Notes: generated by a model from the sequence alone, not told the origin. A stretch of 64,000 nucleotides of DNA from Lepidodermella squamata (GCA_047495785.1 JBLDXI010000004.1:1-64000), one strand, 5' to 3'. Shown: positions 35,205-49,124, counted from the first letter of the stretch. Translations and numbers: made by a program.

Positions 35205-36269
35205 TAGCGATCCTCTCAGTACTGCTCGAAAAAAAATGTCAGCCTCAAATAAATGGCAGCCTCAAAAAAATGTCAAAGGTTAGAGGTCGTTCGAAAAAAT
35301 AAATGTCAGGTCATTGGCGGGGACAATACTGAAGACCACTAATAAGGTAATTTTAGCCATTCTGATTGGATATTATTTCTAGTCTTGGTACTTGGAAAGA
35401 TCAGGGACAATTTTTTGGGTCAAAATAAATAGAATCTAAGGGAAATGTACGCAATTTTGGTTACCTATACAGATGGTTTGGATAAATAAATGTCAGTCCC
35501 TTTTTAAATGTCAGGGGTTAATCAACGTTTGAATGGTTTTTGTTCCGGGCAGTACGGTAATTATTATTGATATTAATAATTTAATAATAGAAATTTGATG
35601 TGGAAAAGCTGTCCACCTTGAAAAATAACTAAAAAAATTTGGCATCTCCACATATTCCGAGAGCCGTGAGAAGCCGAGTTCAAGGTGATGAAATTTGGTA
35701 GGAAAATTCAGAGACACGCTTTGCGGAATCACGGAAAATTTGCGGAATCTTGACGTTAATTTTTCAATGGCGATTGAATTAAATTTGGCCAGGCACTAAA
35801 TAAAACTCAGGCATCCTATCCGGTTGACGGAAAATTGACCTAGTTGTAAATGACTCGCAAAAATACCCACATCAACTGGTTTTCATTGATTTTAGTTCTC
35901 TAAAAATCACGAAAAAGCGTGAAAATAAGTAAAAACAAGCTAATCCTTGTTATTCAACAATTGAGTAATTACCATCATTTACCATCATTTACCATTCGCT
36001 TAGTAGTAGTAGCCGCTTTTACACTTTACACTACACCATTCGAATGGATGTAATACCTAGGCTTTAAATTCAGCACCAAAACAAAAATTCCTGCCTTTGC
36101 ATAATTGAATACTTCAAATAAATTCCGCTAAGCTTTCTTGTAAAAATTACGTTGGCAAATTCTTTGCTTCATCACCGTGAACGCGAGGCTTTTCGCGTCA
36201 GAAATTGCCTGCATAACAATTCAATATTTTTCAAGGTGTTACTGACTATTTGCCGTAAAATTCTCAAAA

Positions 36270-36648
36270 GGGCCTTACTTTTAGTTGAAACAATGTCGCG
36301 GAACCAGATTTCTGGTAAACGTTTTTTTAAATTAAATTTCAAAATTCGCGATTAATTTCATACATAATATTGGTCGCAAGATTTTCAAGCTATCAATTAA
36401 TAACCAGATGATCTGTTAGCGGAGCCAAATTTGTCAGTTGCGGAACCAAAATTGGCTGTTGCGGACCCATATTTCAAGACTTGGAAATTTTTATGATGAA
36501 TTATTTCGATTTTTTGATTTTTTGAAATTGATCTGGAAATTTCAGAAAATTCGAAAAATGCATTTTAGGCGAATTAATCACTCAAAAATAGTTTCCGCTT
36601 CCGGCCAAATTTAATTCCGCATTTTTGGTTCCGCTAAAAGTAAGACCC
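36270..36648. mobile_element. MITE with GGGYCTTACTTTTAG ends
   Basis: GGGCCTTACTTTTAG at 36270 pairs with CTAAAAGTAAGACCC ending at 36648. Internally, GTTAGCGGAGCCAAATTT (about 36415) and TTTTGGTTCCGC recur in the element at 44844-45080. Confidence 0.65.
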
Positions 36649-38002
36649 ATTAATAATTTTACAGCAATTTTGTGTGGAAAAGGTGTCAAGAAATACCTTG
36701 AAAAATAATTAAAAAATAACCAAAATTGGAATGGAATAATATGAATTTTATTTTTATCAATTTTTGGACGGAGAAGCGAAACATCTGCAAAGTGAGAAAA
36801 TTATTCGGAAACCTTGCGGAACACCCTATAACACCTCTATTAGGCCAAATTTTGAGTCAAGGATCTATTCAGCAGCTAATAAAATTATATGTTTGAATGC
36901 TAATTTTTTCAATACATTTTTATTCAAAAATTTGTTATTGTATTTTCGTCGACGAAAATAAAATAACACTAGAAATGCTGGCATGCTTCAGATCAATCGT
37001 ACCGCTTCTTGGGTTCATCTTTTCAGGCAAATAAAAGGCACCAATAATTTTCAGATAATTTTTAAAATTCATACATTCTCAAAATTTTCGACCACGTCGA
37101 CGAAAAAATTGTGCGATTTCTTTAATTTTTTTTCAAGAATTTTCCATTTTTAAAACGGGTGCGTGCGAATGACACTCTATAAACGGTAAAACTGCTACTA
37201 AAACAGACACAAAATCTGCTATTATTTCGCGCGAAGTGCTACTAAATCTGTCTGAGTGCGCATAAAACGTTAAGTGTGTTGATAAAGCAGGTAATATGAC
37301 ACTAAATGTGGAGAAGTGCCACTATTTTGACAAAACCGCTGGTACTTTGGGAATCTGATGGTAAATTGGAAAAATTGCTAAATAAACGAGATATCTTAAT
37401 CCTGGTGATTGGCATGGAAATGACTGCCGCATACACGAATGCCTTGACTTTTCTGTTCTCGAATCTAAGAAGGCTAGTTTTGACCAATCATTGCAAGTTT
37501 TAGCCGAAGTTTTAGCCCCCATCCATTTCGAAAAAAACTTTCGCTTTGAAAATCGACTATTGGAATCGATATTAGTTCTACAGTTCCAATAATTCGTAAA
37601 GCCAACTGGAATAATTAAAACTTCCATTCACTAAGTTTTTCAGCGTAATAGCGCATTTCTCAAACTAGTAGCAAATTGCGCGAATTAGTAGCAATTTACA
37701 CGATTTAAGCAGTTTACCTAATTTAGTAGCACTTTTACCCATTTTAGTAGCGCATTTATTTTCACTCTTTTAAAACTGCTGATGTTTTGAAGCCTTCCCA
37801 AAAATGTTCGAATCTACCTTAATTTTGATAAGTCTGGAAGAGTGGTAGGTGGAGCTTTCGATTTAAATGGGATTTTTAGCGGTACTAAATTTGATTGCAG
37901 CTGAGCCAAATCTGCATGCTTATGAACCTAATTCTAGATAAGCCAAAACGAATATTTCTAATTAATTGAGGCAATCTATGAATTTTAGGTTCTATGTCAA
38001 GT

Positions 38003-38130
38003 GAGCAAACGAAAATTGAGCAACGAAAATAGAGCAAGGGCTTTTGAGCAACGATATTAGAGCAAACGAAATTAGAGCAAAACGACTTTTGAGCAAAACG
38101 AGATTAGAGCAAAACGACACGAGAGCAAAT
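38003..38130. repeat. Tandem repeat of GAGCAAAACGA-type 15-mers
   Basis: About nine units beginning GAGCAA with spacers such as ACGAAATTA or ACGACTTTT. Units diverge by a few bases. No coding frame is favoured. Confidence 0.8.
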
Positions 38131-40019
38131 TTAATAATTAATTGCAGCTGCTGTTTATTTTACATAAAATTTGCTCTCGTGTCTCAATTTTTTTTATTGA
38201 TTCAGTTTTGATGAATAAAATGAAACATGCATCGAAGTCTTTTCCCATAAAACTGACTCTTTGAAGCAGTGCAAGCCGCGATTTTTAACAGTAAATGCGA
38301 AGTACAAACGGCCCGAAGTGAAAGTTCTATCAGTAACGAGCAAGTTACTGCGCGGTAAAAAGCATTTCCCACAGCGAAACTCTCACCGCAGTTCCGCTGG
38401 CCCAGCTCCGCAAAAAACTCGACTTTCGACAGACTACTGCCCTCAGACAAACTCTCGCTAATTTACATATTTAGTTTTTTTTTATTTTGCCAGTTAAAAG
38501 GCCCGAAATCGTTGCTCAGGGCGTCGTAAAATTGCCAAGATTTCGAACGACTGGAAATTTCATGATTTGAGATAAGAAAAGATTTCAAAAGATTTCAAAG
38601 AGTTCAAAATAAATTTGAAACTAAAACTATTCCTGATTTACAATTAGCTGAACTCGCATCCTTTGAAAAAGATGAATGGCGCATGTTTGTTAACTCGATT
38701 GATAATTATGAATTTTTCGGAAAAAGCAGAATCTTCAACTGTGGGGGTGGGTAAGGATTAATTTTCAATCTTTGCCTGCCTTCGCCCTCTTCAAAACCGG
38801 AAACGGTATAATGACGCGCAGTCTAGGAGAGGCTAAATAAAACTATTATTATTATTATTTATTCAAAAGATTTCAACTAGAAATAGCGTGAGAAACAGCG
38901 CTTAAGTATAATGAAATGGCGGGAAATAGATCAAAAGATCGAAAATAGCAAAACTCTCATTTCATTTATCACAGCTAAAAAATACTACGCCTTAGCAAAC
39001 AAATGGATTTATGAATCGACCTAGTCATTTTTTCAACGTGAGATTAGGCCGTGCGCCTCAAGAACTAGTCAAAACAACTTTCTGGTTATTTTACAACTGT
39101 TGATTTTTAGGCGGCATTTTTATGAATGAATTGAACTTCAAATGGAATATTATTTCCGGTTTCATCAATCGAGCGTGGCTTATTTCGAATATTTCGAAAC
39201 AAAAACAACATCCCCGATCAGTTTATCAGAAGATCCCTGATATACAGCAAGCTACGGCATTACTTCTGATGAACACGCAGCATTTATGGATAATTCTGAT
39301 TCTGCCACTTTCCAACTTCATTTTAAAAATCCTTTTTAAGGCTCCTGTCTCCTGTTCCTCAAATATTTGAAGTTTCACAGATATGGCGTTGATTTTATTC
39401 ACTATTAAGCTACCATTGATAACGAATTACAAGCCACATAGCCGGCAAGTAGCCCACGCGGAAAATAAATGAGACGATGAGGCTTGGAAAGATTGTCGCA
39501 AATGTTTCGGGATTGAGAGCCCACAATAAGGAAACTTCTTGTGTTACGACAATTTCGAACACTTGGCACCATAAGCCTCAAATTATTTCAATTTGTATTC
39601 GGAAATAAAAATGTTAATTCATCAAAAGTAGGATAAGACACTGAGGTGTACGTGACGTCGGCTCACGCTCCCGCACGCGATCAGCTACTGCGGCTACTGC
39701 GCAGTTGTTTATCAGGGCTGGCCACTGGAAACAATTCGATAAAAAATATTGGCGAGGAACTACTTGTTTATCTCAACAGCAATGGCTACACCTGCTGTTT
39801 ACACATATTTTTAAATGCGTCACGGTCGAATTAACGCGTGCTCTTGAAAGCGCTTGAAAATCACGCACATTCCGATTTTGCAAAATGTTAGCAATTCAAA
39901 TATTTCATTATAATTTTGTACACTTCGCTAGTAAATCTCACATCGCAATTCGCAATCTGTCCAAATTTAGTTTGCGAGCTGTTAACGATCTTGATGTATT
40001 ATTTTCAGTCTTAACAAAA

Positions 40020-41938
40020 ATGATTTACCATCAAAAAGTCATGCTACTGGCAATTGTGATGACAGCTTCGAGCGACGTGGCTTGGGGCAAGCAGCAGTTG
40101 AACTGGGTTCGGTGCTTCTCGCAGCTAAGCAACAGATTCACCAGCTGCGTACCAGCTGCCGACGGCTGCGATCCACTCAAAGAATTCCAGGTTCGCCTTT
40201 GTTTTGTTCGAAAGACAGCATTGTCAACTCAATCTTTTCACTAACAGTGGGGCTCGGTTTTCCGAACCACCGGCGTCTGCAACACTGGGGTCCGTTTATC
40301 CATCCGCTCAAAAGTCTTGCCTCAAGTTCGTTCTCTTTTATGTCTTTAGAATGCTCGAATGTGCTACAAATACGAGGCTCTTACCCCGTTTTGCGTTCCT
40401 GGAAATATCGGTTGCAATAACCCCGGCGATATGAATGTAAGTATTGAAAAAATTAAAGTCAATTTGTATAAATATGAACCCCTTGACAGACGTTTTGGTT
40501 CGACGATCAGACGGCGGCTTTGAGCTTGAAATACAACCTCAACGAATGCGAGAAACAGAAAGCTAAATTCGAGGTAGAAATTCGCATTTTGTGAAAGCAA
40601 TTGATGTTTATTTTCACGTCTATGCAGACTTCGACATTCCGGCGTTGCACTTCGAACAACGCCATAAAGACCTGCGTCCCCGACCCATTCACCTGCCCCA
40701 ATAGCTGGGTGAGCAAAATTCAATCGAAACGTGCTGCTTGTATGAGATTCGTTTAATAGGTCACTGAATCAACTTTGTATTCAAGTCTTTCGTCTTGTAC
40801 CAATGAAACATGTTTGTAATTTGCTCAACATTTCATTCATAACTACATCATCATCCCAGTCACAGTTCCAGTTACTGAGAAGCCGCACATTCGATGCTTT
40901 GATGCTACGACGAAAAAGTTCACCGACTGCCGACCGCAAAGCGCCGGCTGTTTTGCTGGCAATGAAACTCAGCAATACTCGAGCAGTTTGTACATCAACA
41001 AAGAAAAGTGCCTGCTTGGAGTGAGTTGCGATCTAACGCCTGGAAAAATGTCTAGAAAATTCAATATTGTCCTTAAATAGAATGCTGTTTCGTGCAAGGA
41101 TTCATCCGACCGGCTGTCTTGCTACGCCACGTGTCCCCAAGATCAATCTCAGGTTCAGCTAAACCTAATGGATCCGGAATATGTACTCAATCCTACCTAT
41201 TTGTTGTTATTAGGTTAAACTGTTCCCAGACTTGCAAACATTTCAACTGAATCACGACAAATGCGTCAAGGATATTGCACCGTCTGTGAGTTCTCTTGTA
41301 ATACCCTTTTCTGGTTAGAAACAAGAGTTCCTCAAGAAAATAATTAGAATGATGCTATTCCTATATGCATAAGCACGATCGATTTCTTCAGCTTGTAAAG
41401 CTTATTCAGGTTATTGATAATATCCTTATCAATCCTTATCAATCCTTAGACTTACATTCGATGCGTTCAAACGACTGACGGTTCAGTAACGTGCAGATTG
41501 AGCTCTCCCGGCTGTAACGCCACCACAGAAAAGGCTTATCCCGGCGAGTTCAGTGGCGAATCTCAGTGTCAAAATGCTCGGAGGCAGATATTTCTGGTAT
41601 CCGAACCGGGCGGTAAGTTGGGGCGATCTGCGGCTGCTGATAAGTGCTCGCAACAAAACGGAATCCTGGCAACGATAAAAACAGCTGCCGACGCAGCCTC
41701 GCTTGAAGGCATCCTATCGCGTGTTGCATGGGTGGGACTTACGCCAGATTCTGGGGTCCTTAGATGGTCGGACGGTGCGCCATTCATTTTTGATCAATCT
41801 CTTTTCTTTACCGACAATCCAATGTCCACTGACAAGTGCGCGTGCATTTCTATCTCTGGCCTTAATACCTTTAAGATGACTTTTGTGGATTGTGGATATG
41901 AATACGAGTTCGCAGTTTGCGAAACCTATGCTGAATAA
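40020..41938 (+). CDS. Secreted C-type lectin (lectin C)
   Basis: Ten phase-consistent exons give 436 residues: 40020-40190, 40248-40289, 40350-40436, 40490-40573, 40628-40708, 40760-40811, 40860-41020, 41081-41152, 41214-41285, 41450-41938. A signal peptide (MIYHQKVMLLAIVMTASSDVAWG) is followed by two rounds of the cysteine-rich module (NWVRCFSQLSNRFTSC..., then PHIRCFDATTKKFTDC...). The C-terminal CTLD contains AWVGLTPDSGVLRWSDGAP and ends AVCETYAE. No EPN or QPD is visible. The exon structure matches lectin E throughout, and the reading frame is undamaged. Confidence 0.88.
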
Positions 41939-42139
41939 CTGGCTTTTGCAAGGGCCAGCAGACCTTCGCTGTGAAACTTAATTTTTTCGATTCTGAAGAC
42001 GTTTGATTTGGTGATCTGATGTCGCGTGAAACATATCACTAGAGTAAGGTTTTTTCGTGAAATAAAATAGGACCGTTAACCGTTATGACGAATTCTAATC
42101 ATTCCGGATATGCTCTAAATTCAAGTTGCGGTGTTAAAT

Positions 42140-42301
42140 AAAATAACTTCTCATCAAAAGGCCGTGATACTTGCGCTTCTCATGATGGCTTCGAGCGACG
42201 TGGCTTGTTAAGCAGCAGTTGAACTGGGTTCGGGGCTTCTCGAAGTGCGGCTTCTCATAAGCAACATATTTATGAGCTGTGATCTACTTAGAGAATTCCA
42301 G
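42140..42301 (+). pseudogene. Lectin relic D (exon 1 only)
   Basis: Aligns with exon 1 of lectin C: ATGGCTTCGAGCGACGTGGC, then AAGCAGCAGTTGAACTGGGT, ending GAATTCCAG|GT. GGCTTGTTAAGC contains a stop (TAA) and several bases are missing. No further exons follow. Confidence 0.85.
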
Positions 42302-43512
42302 GTTTCGGGAGGGAAACGAATGTGAGGAGAAAGGTCTGAAAGCAAAGTGGGAGTGAATAGTGAATAGACTGAAGAGAAAGCGGCCGATTCGGGAATGCGA
42401 GCGACGTAGTCGCGATCGAAAATTTTGAAGAGCATCCCCCTTTCGGCGAAAAGCCTACTTCCTTCACTGCTTCGCGCACTGTAAATAAATCTATCATCTA
42501 TCAACGCTCCGGTGCTGTGGGACTGAAGACCCCCTAAGGTAGAGTCGCAAAATAGCACTATTTGAATTGTTTTTCACGACCCTAGCGTGAATACTTTGGA
42601 AGATAATCTGACGAAATTTGGCCACTAGATAGGCCTCACTTTGCTGCATCTCCCTGTGAAATTCCATGTTATCATCGTCGAATCTCGAATTTCCACACCC
42701 ATTTGAATAACTCTGAAAAGTCGCGAAAAACTATGTACGAATAGCAATTTTCGCGTACATCTATTTTATAATCATAGGGTAAAACTTTAGAGCCTAATCG
42801 TAAGACACAACATTTCTTGGCATTTACAGTTAAACTAGTGGCTTTGAACCATGCAGCTTTTTCAGAAGCTTTGAATAGCTTTTTCAGAATTGTCGAATTC
42901 GACTTTTTTCTATGAAAGTGCTATCTTTTTCCGATATCATCACTTAAATAAAAGTGCTAACTTTTGCAGATAGCACATTTGTTCAAAACACCCATGAAAT
43001 TAGCACTGAAAATTGCACAATTGTGACTAATTTTCGGCGTATCATTGGAGCGAAGGTGATTTCAAAGCCAATACTAATCGATTTATATCTTCACGTGGAG
43101 TCTCAGCTATCTTCAAGTCTGAATCTCGTTGGCGCAGGCGTCTCTCAACTCTGCACTCTGCAAAAATCATATTATCCTTTAATTTCGCTTTCTATCGCCA
43201 CTTTTTGAACTACCTTATGTTGCGTCCACAAACTAACTTCGAAGAGGGCGACTTCGGAGACCACATTGAAAATTCGCCATGGACTCTAGATGGTCTGTTG
43301 ATTCATAAAATGGCCGAATCGAATCGAATCTCTATAGAATTGATGCCCCCAGAATTCATAAATAACACGATGTTTTTTTCAGAAAAAGACAATTTTGATT
43401 TTATTTCATCGAAAAAATGACATGGGGTGGTCTTTCAACAAGCGTACAACTTGCAGTAAATCTCAATCCACCTCGATAAACTCGTCGCGGGAGAAACCAG
43501 GCAACACTCCAC
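42302..43512. other. Intergenic, no gene seen
   Basis: 1.2 kb between relic D and the zinc-finger copy. Short ORFs at 42954-43420 show no recognisable motif. The right edge (43401-43430) is shared with the zinc-finger duplication (TTTCATCGAAAAAATGACA). Confidence 0.45.
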
Positions 43513-44111
43513 TTATGAAGAAATATCCGCATCCAAAGACCCCGCGGGTGAAAGGTTGACATGCAGTGCTGCCGAGCGTTGCCTTTGCTCATTTCTACGT
43601 GCGATTGAGGCCAAGATTTTGTGCTGACGGGCGTGCTGGCTTAGCTGCGATGCATTTTCAAATGGCTGCGAACACGTGAAGCAAGTCAATGTGAACTTCT
43701 CGGAATGACGCGATCGAACGTGATTACGAAAGCCATTACGAGTAGAGTAAATGCGTCGATTGGGACAATAGTTGCATACGAATCTAAATTTTAGAGGTTC
43801 TCCACTGGCGTAATACTTAGGAGGCAATATAGTTTTGACCTGTTTAAAAAAATCGGATTGAAAGCCGGTGTCGAAATGCGATCGAAAGGAGTTACCGATG
43901 ACGTAGCAGAATTATGGCACATGTCCGAATTGAATGTTGGTTTATAAGCTGAGATTGGAATAGAGATTACTGCACCTTCTTTTAGGTCAGAAGTCGGACG
44001 AGCCCATGGAGCTATTGTGTTAATCGAAATGATAGTTGCTTTTGTAGCACCTCTTCTCGATAAATCCAACGGCTTCGACGAAAGACTGCTACTAGTATCC
44101 ACACTAATAAT
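43513..44111 (-). pseudogene. PLDLS-motif C2H2 zinc-finger gene, copy 1 (start codon lost)
   Basis: Exons 44111-43896 and 43839-43513 join in phase 0 across a 56-bp intron, giving 180 codons to the stop. It contains SSLSSKPLDLSRR; PLDLS is the classic CtBP corepressor-binding motif. Two C2H2 fingers follow: VCNYCPNRRIYSTRNGFRNH..H and LTCFTCSQPFENASQLSQHARQH. The codon that is ATG in copy 2 (55532) is ATT here, so no start is available unless upstream exons exist. The family predicts a nuclear repressor. The sequence upstream to about 44400 is also duplicated at 55250-55531. Confidence 0.7.
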
Positions 44112-46176
44112 TTTTCTCTAATAATAGGATGAATGGCAACAAATGTAGAAGCGGATTTGAACTCATTTCGATGACTTGAATTATTGTTTCTTAGAAAAAG
44201 AGTAAAAAAACTAGCATGTTTATCAACACCGACGTATAGCGCTGTGATCGAAAAAGAAGGATGGGCACACGACTGCTACGTGGCATCAACAATGACTCGA
44301 TTGAAGGCGCAGCGGGTTTCAAGATCGCGTGCTCTCAAATGTTCATTGCTGACGACGAGCATTTACTAGCTGTTTTTCCTAGGTGTGTTTGAATCATCGC
44401 CAACATTTACTCGAACTTGAATTTTTTGCAGCTGACTTTTTTTTAATTTTGATAAAAATGCAACCGATTTTAAGGCAATTTTCTGGCCGGTATTGTATCA
44501 GAATAATGTAAAAAAGTGCTGGTTCAGTTACAAAATTTGGCTTCTTAAAACAATTTGAAGCTTGAAATATAGATCGAAATCATCATCCGTGGGAATAATT
44601 TGTTAACCATAGGTTGCGCCACATCCCTTTTCATATTACATTTTTACATTGATTCTCCAAATAATTTCCACTTATATTGCGCTTTTAGCCATTCTTCAAC
44701 CCCATGAGAAGGCGATGATGATAATGACGTAGTAGAATGCCAATTCTATTGAGCCTTTTAATCACGAATAAATCACGAAAATGTTAAACACGCGTGCAAA
44801 GCCATACTATTATTTGAGGCCAGACCTTTTATATGGCTCCCCCTGTTAGCGGAGCCAAATTTCTAGTGGCCTGAAATCACTTATTGGATATTTCTTGCAG
44901 GTCAAGATTGGCTACAATAATTCTAGAAAATTCACCATTGAATTAACCGCAACATTCTGCACAAGACCGAGTGTTCAATTCAGAATTTATGCTTAGCCTA
45001 AATTTCGTATAAATATTCAAATAATGAATTTTGGGATATTTCATCGACTTTCGAAACGCAAATTTGGTTCCGCTAAAAGATATTCCATTTTTTATTTTTA
45101 ATAACCTTTTTCGGCCCATTTGGGGCTTATATTTGAAGTATACTTTTTACAAAGCCGACTGATTTTGCGGGAAAAACGCTGCGTTTGTACCAAAGCAAAA
45201 TAATAATGAATAATTTTTAAAAATATTGCGTTCACTCGTTGCAAGACTTATCGTGAAGAAGCCTTATAATCTCTATTAATAATTTCCATGTAAATAGAAC
45301 GCTTGTGCGAGGACGATATGGCACGAGCTCGAAGCGGTTGTTTTTTTCATTGGAAAATCACGTCAAAACAGTCGTTTTTGCGGCACGCTTTCAACCGCAT
45401 GACGCCATCTTATCAATGAAAGAGCTGGTGCGTTGAAATAAATAATAAAGCGTGGCACCTTAAAAAATCTCATTCGATTTTTTTTCAATTTAATAAAGCT
45501 TCAATCCTCGTGTGTTCTGTAAAATCACACATTATATTTTTTCGAGTTTTGAATCGAAAATCGAGCCCTAATTCAACTACCATTGGCTCTATAGGGTTAG
45601 TGTAAGAGGCCTGCGTGCCCTTCTAGTCCTGTGAACGAAGTTTGCAAATAAATTGATTGATTGATTGATTGATAGTTGAAACGCTTGCCAAGAAACTCGT
45701 AGTGGCTTCTCTTATGATTATGTATAGATAGAGCCCTAAAGGAGGCCAGTTGCGAGGAAAAAATCCCGGAGCTGCCAGGGATGGAACAACTTTTTTTGCT
45801 GTTTTTGCCAAAGTGACTAGTCATTTCAACGAAAAAGTGAGCCAAGCGAGAAAATTTAGAAGATTTTCCACTCAAAACGCCCCAAAATCTCTCAAAATTA
45901 ACGAAATTGTGGGTTAAATTCTCATTTTGCTGTATGGGCCGGCCGAGATAGAAGGGATCAAATTTCTGATAACAGCTAATTTTGTGCCTATTTTGGAGGA
46001 TGGTTTTCGCAGAATTTAAAAGTCACAAATCTGAAAAGAATTGCTCGAAATGTGTAACCTGAATTTCTAAACAGTTCTGTTTTTGGATGCGTGTGCACCA
46101 ATTGTTTTAGTGACCTATATATGAATCGCGAACAATACAGAATATTATTTCAGTGATTTTATTGATGCTGATATAT
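44112..46176. other. Intergenic with MITE and retroposon tail
   Basis: 44112-44400 is the duplicated 5' flank of the zinc-finger gene. 44844-45080 is a MITE. GCAAATAAATTGATTGATTGATTGAT at about 45645 looks like the tail of a LINE or SINE. TATATA near 46117, about 60 bp before the lectin E start, may be its TATA box. No gene seen. Confidence 0.45.
44844..45080. mobile_element. MITE related to the one at 36270
   Basis: TGTTAGCGGAGCCAAATTTC at the left and AATTTGGTTCCGCTAAAAG at the right form inverted ends shared with the element at 36270-36648. Confidence 0.6.
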
Positions 46177-48010
46177 ATGACTGATTATCACTACGAATTG
46201 GCGTTTCTGCTATTACTTGCGTCGAGCAACGTCGCTTTGGGCCAGAAGCCGTTGAACTGGGTTCGGTGCTTCTCGCAGTTCAGCAACCGCTTCACCAGCT
46301 GTGTTGAAGCTTCCACTGGCTGCGATGCGCTCAACGAATTTCAGGTTTTTCTCAATCGAATTAGACACTATAGCGTTGTCAATCGGGACTATTCTCTACC
46401 GATAGTGGGGCGGGATTTTCCGAACAATCGGCGTCTGCAACACTGGGGTCAGTTTTTTCTTTGATGCGATTCAATATTTTATCCCTCTCTGTTCTGGCAA
46501 TAGAATGCTCGAATGTGCTACAAATATGCGGCTCTATCTCCGTTTTGCGTGCCTGGTAACATCGGTTGCAACAACCCGGGTGATATGAATGTATGCTTCA
46601 TTTTTTCCGACTTCAAAAACAAATCACCAGCGAACTCTTCAAGTGAAATTTCAAAAAGTTTCGAAATTTTAATCTCAACATTTACTTGTGTTTTAATTCA
46701 CATTAGACGTTCTGGTTCGATAATCAGACGCCGACGTTGAGCCTGAATTACAACATCAATGAATGCGAGAAGAAACGGGCTGTTTTTGATGTAAGAGAAC
46801 TTGATCTTTGGTTGTATTGTAATAGCAATGCCTTGTTTTCCATCATAGAAATTGAAATTCAGGCGTTGTACTTCCAACAACATCATCAGAACCTGTGTTC
46901 CGGACCCTTACTCTTGCCCTGAAAGTTGGGTATATTTTTTCTCTTCTATTTGAATAAATTCCGATAATTTCTCAGATGTCTTAAAAATTGGAACAATATA
47001 GAAAATTTCATTTTCATTAATCCAAACTCCGTAGGTCACTGAATCGCCGCTGTTCTCGAATTTAACGTCATGCATTAACGGTACAGGTTCGTGAATTGTT
47101 CAAAATATTTATGATCCCTTATCGATGAGATATTAATATCGATATACATTTTTTCAGTCACTGTTCCTGATAGCGAGAAGCCGAACATCCGCTGTTTCGA
47201 CTCATCTACCGGCAAATTCACCGATTGCCGCCCACAAAGCTCCGGTTGCTCCGCTAGCAATGAGACTCAGCAATACTCGGCCAAGGTTTACATCAAACGA
47301 GATAGTTGTCTGATTGGCGTGAGCTACAATTCAACCCATGAAACATTTTAATTATTAATTTTCGATATAGAATGCTGTTTCCTGCAAAGATTCATCCGGA
47401 AGACTGTCTTGCTACGCAGCATGTCCTAAAGGTCAAAACCAGGTAAGCCTTACACCAGATTGTAGCTTTTGGTATCAACTGCAGCTTTTCATCAGGATAA
47501 GCTGTTCTCGGCCCTGCAGACCTTTCAGCTCAATCACGAACAATGCTTCAAGGATATATCACCACCAGTTCGTTTTGAAGATTGCATTCTCCATCATTTA
47601 TTTTAATTTAAAAATAGTCTCTGAACAAGAATTACTTCCCGTTGAAGTTTACCCCGGGTGTCAACAGATCCGAGGCCGGGCCAAAATGCAGTGAGAACAA
47701 TGCTTCGCTAGCCACAATCAAGTCCGACGCTGAGTATGCAACGGCAATGGAAGCTTTGGGACCGATCACAAGCATCAACATGTGGATCGGTCTCACTAAG
47801 CAAGGCATGGCCTACAAATGGGACGACGGCACTGATATGACGACGCGCAATGCTTCGCAGTGGTTCAACTGGTACACCGGGCCGAATGACGCCTGCTATA
47901 CCCTCTGCTATTTTCGCACGATAAACGGCGTTCCAAGCGACGGTTATTACTTTGTACTGCAACAATGCTTCACTGAGCTCGATTACGTCTTGTGCGAGAC
48001 ATTTTCTTGA
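46177..48010 (+). CDS. Secreted C-type lectin (lectin E)
   Basis: Ten exons in matching phases, 403 residues: 46177-46344, 46406-46447, 46504-46590, 46707-46790, 46849-46929, 47035-47086, 47158-47318, 47371-47442, 47496-47567, 47618-48010. The second in-frame ATG (46177) is preferred because MTDYHYELAFLLLLASSNVALG is a good signal peptide matching paralogues. Two cysteine-rich module rounds precede a CTLD with MWIGLTKQGMAYKWDDGTD, TGPNDAC and LDYVLCETFS. GPND partly resembles the EPN-type sugar-binding loop. Exons 1-6 are close to lectins C and I. It is undamaged and probably expressed. Confidence 0.88.
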
Positions 48011-48550
48011 CTATTTTACACCGCTGAGTCTTTGAGAGATGCGGTAAACTCAAATGTATATCTGTGAAGGACGGTGGAATTTCCAACTTATATCAATGGT
48101 TTCAGCTTTCAAATCGAAAATTTATCTTTCAAATAAAGTTATCTTTAAAGAAGTTCATTCAATAAATTCCCACAATTTTGAAATAAAATATAAGTTATTA
48201 CAGTGAAACTCCGATTTCGCGTCCTTTTATTTTCCGCATGACCGGCTAAGCAAAAAATAAGGGGAGAAAAAGCTTCATTTTTCCGCGCAGAATCGAATGG
48301 CATGTAAATTGACCCAGATTATCCGTCTTTTCGGATTTTCCGCCCGGCCCGTATATATAATAAATAAAATAAAACAAAATGTAATTTAAAGCAGAGGCGT
48401 AACCAGGAAATTTTTTGGTAGTTGCTATAGATCGCAGAAAGAAATTTGAAGAAATTTGAGTCTAATCAAAACGCCGCCCCATGTAAATCATACATCTAAG
48501 AGGGCTGTGGTCGAAAGAATAATAAATTTGTTATAAATGTATTTTTTGCT

Positions 48551-48674
48551 TACCGTAGTTACCGAAATATAAGCGCCCACTCGTTTAGAAGCCTGTCTCG
48601 ATTAGAAGCCTAGGTAAATTGAAATTCGTTGATGCATAGTCCTATCTCGAATAGTAGCATAGGCTACTACGGTA
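48551..48674. mobile_element. Short MITE with TACCGTAGT ends
   Basis: TACCGTAGTTACC at 48551 and GGCTACTACGGTA ending at 48674, enclosing AAATATAAGCGCCC. The AATATAAGC..GCC interior resembles a widespread animal MITE type. Confidence 0.6.
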
Positions 48675-49124
48675 CGTGTGCTCTGCTGCGCTGAACGGTA
48701 TTTAAAAACGAAAAATTCGTGAAGATATGTAATATTCTGCGATTTATGATGATTTTAGTTAAAGCTTTCCTTAAAAGTTCATGATACAAAAACTACCAAA
48801 AGCTAACTTAACCCTTAGACGCCGGCGCAATGACGTGTGGGGGTACGACTTGACGCGTCCGAGTTTTTATGTATTTAAGAAATTTGCAGTCAATATATTA
48901 AATATATTAAATTTGCAGTAAACGTCGTACATGGGTATAATTTAAAGCGGTCCGAGCGTGGAGGGACAAATCAATGTTACCCGCCTGCGTACGGGCCGAA
49001 ATCGGACGGGGGCCCTAACATAAGCAAGAGCATTTTGAGGGTTTTGAGTAGAGCTTTGGATTTGATTTGATTTGATTTAGGACCTAAATCACGGACCTCC
49101 TTCAATCAATAAAAATCAATCATC

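Larger units (their letters stand above)
35205..40019. other. Long gene-poor, repeat-rich stretch
   Basis: No gene found in nearly 5 kb. Recognisable pieces are a degenerate run of AAATGTCAG motifs (35238-35520), a MITE (36270-36648), a loose inverted repeat with TTAGTAGCA motifs (about 37167-37769), a tandem 15-mer (38003-38130) and a retroposon-like (TTA)n tail near 38846. Confidence 0.5.
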
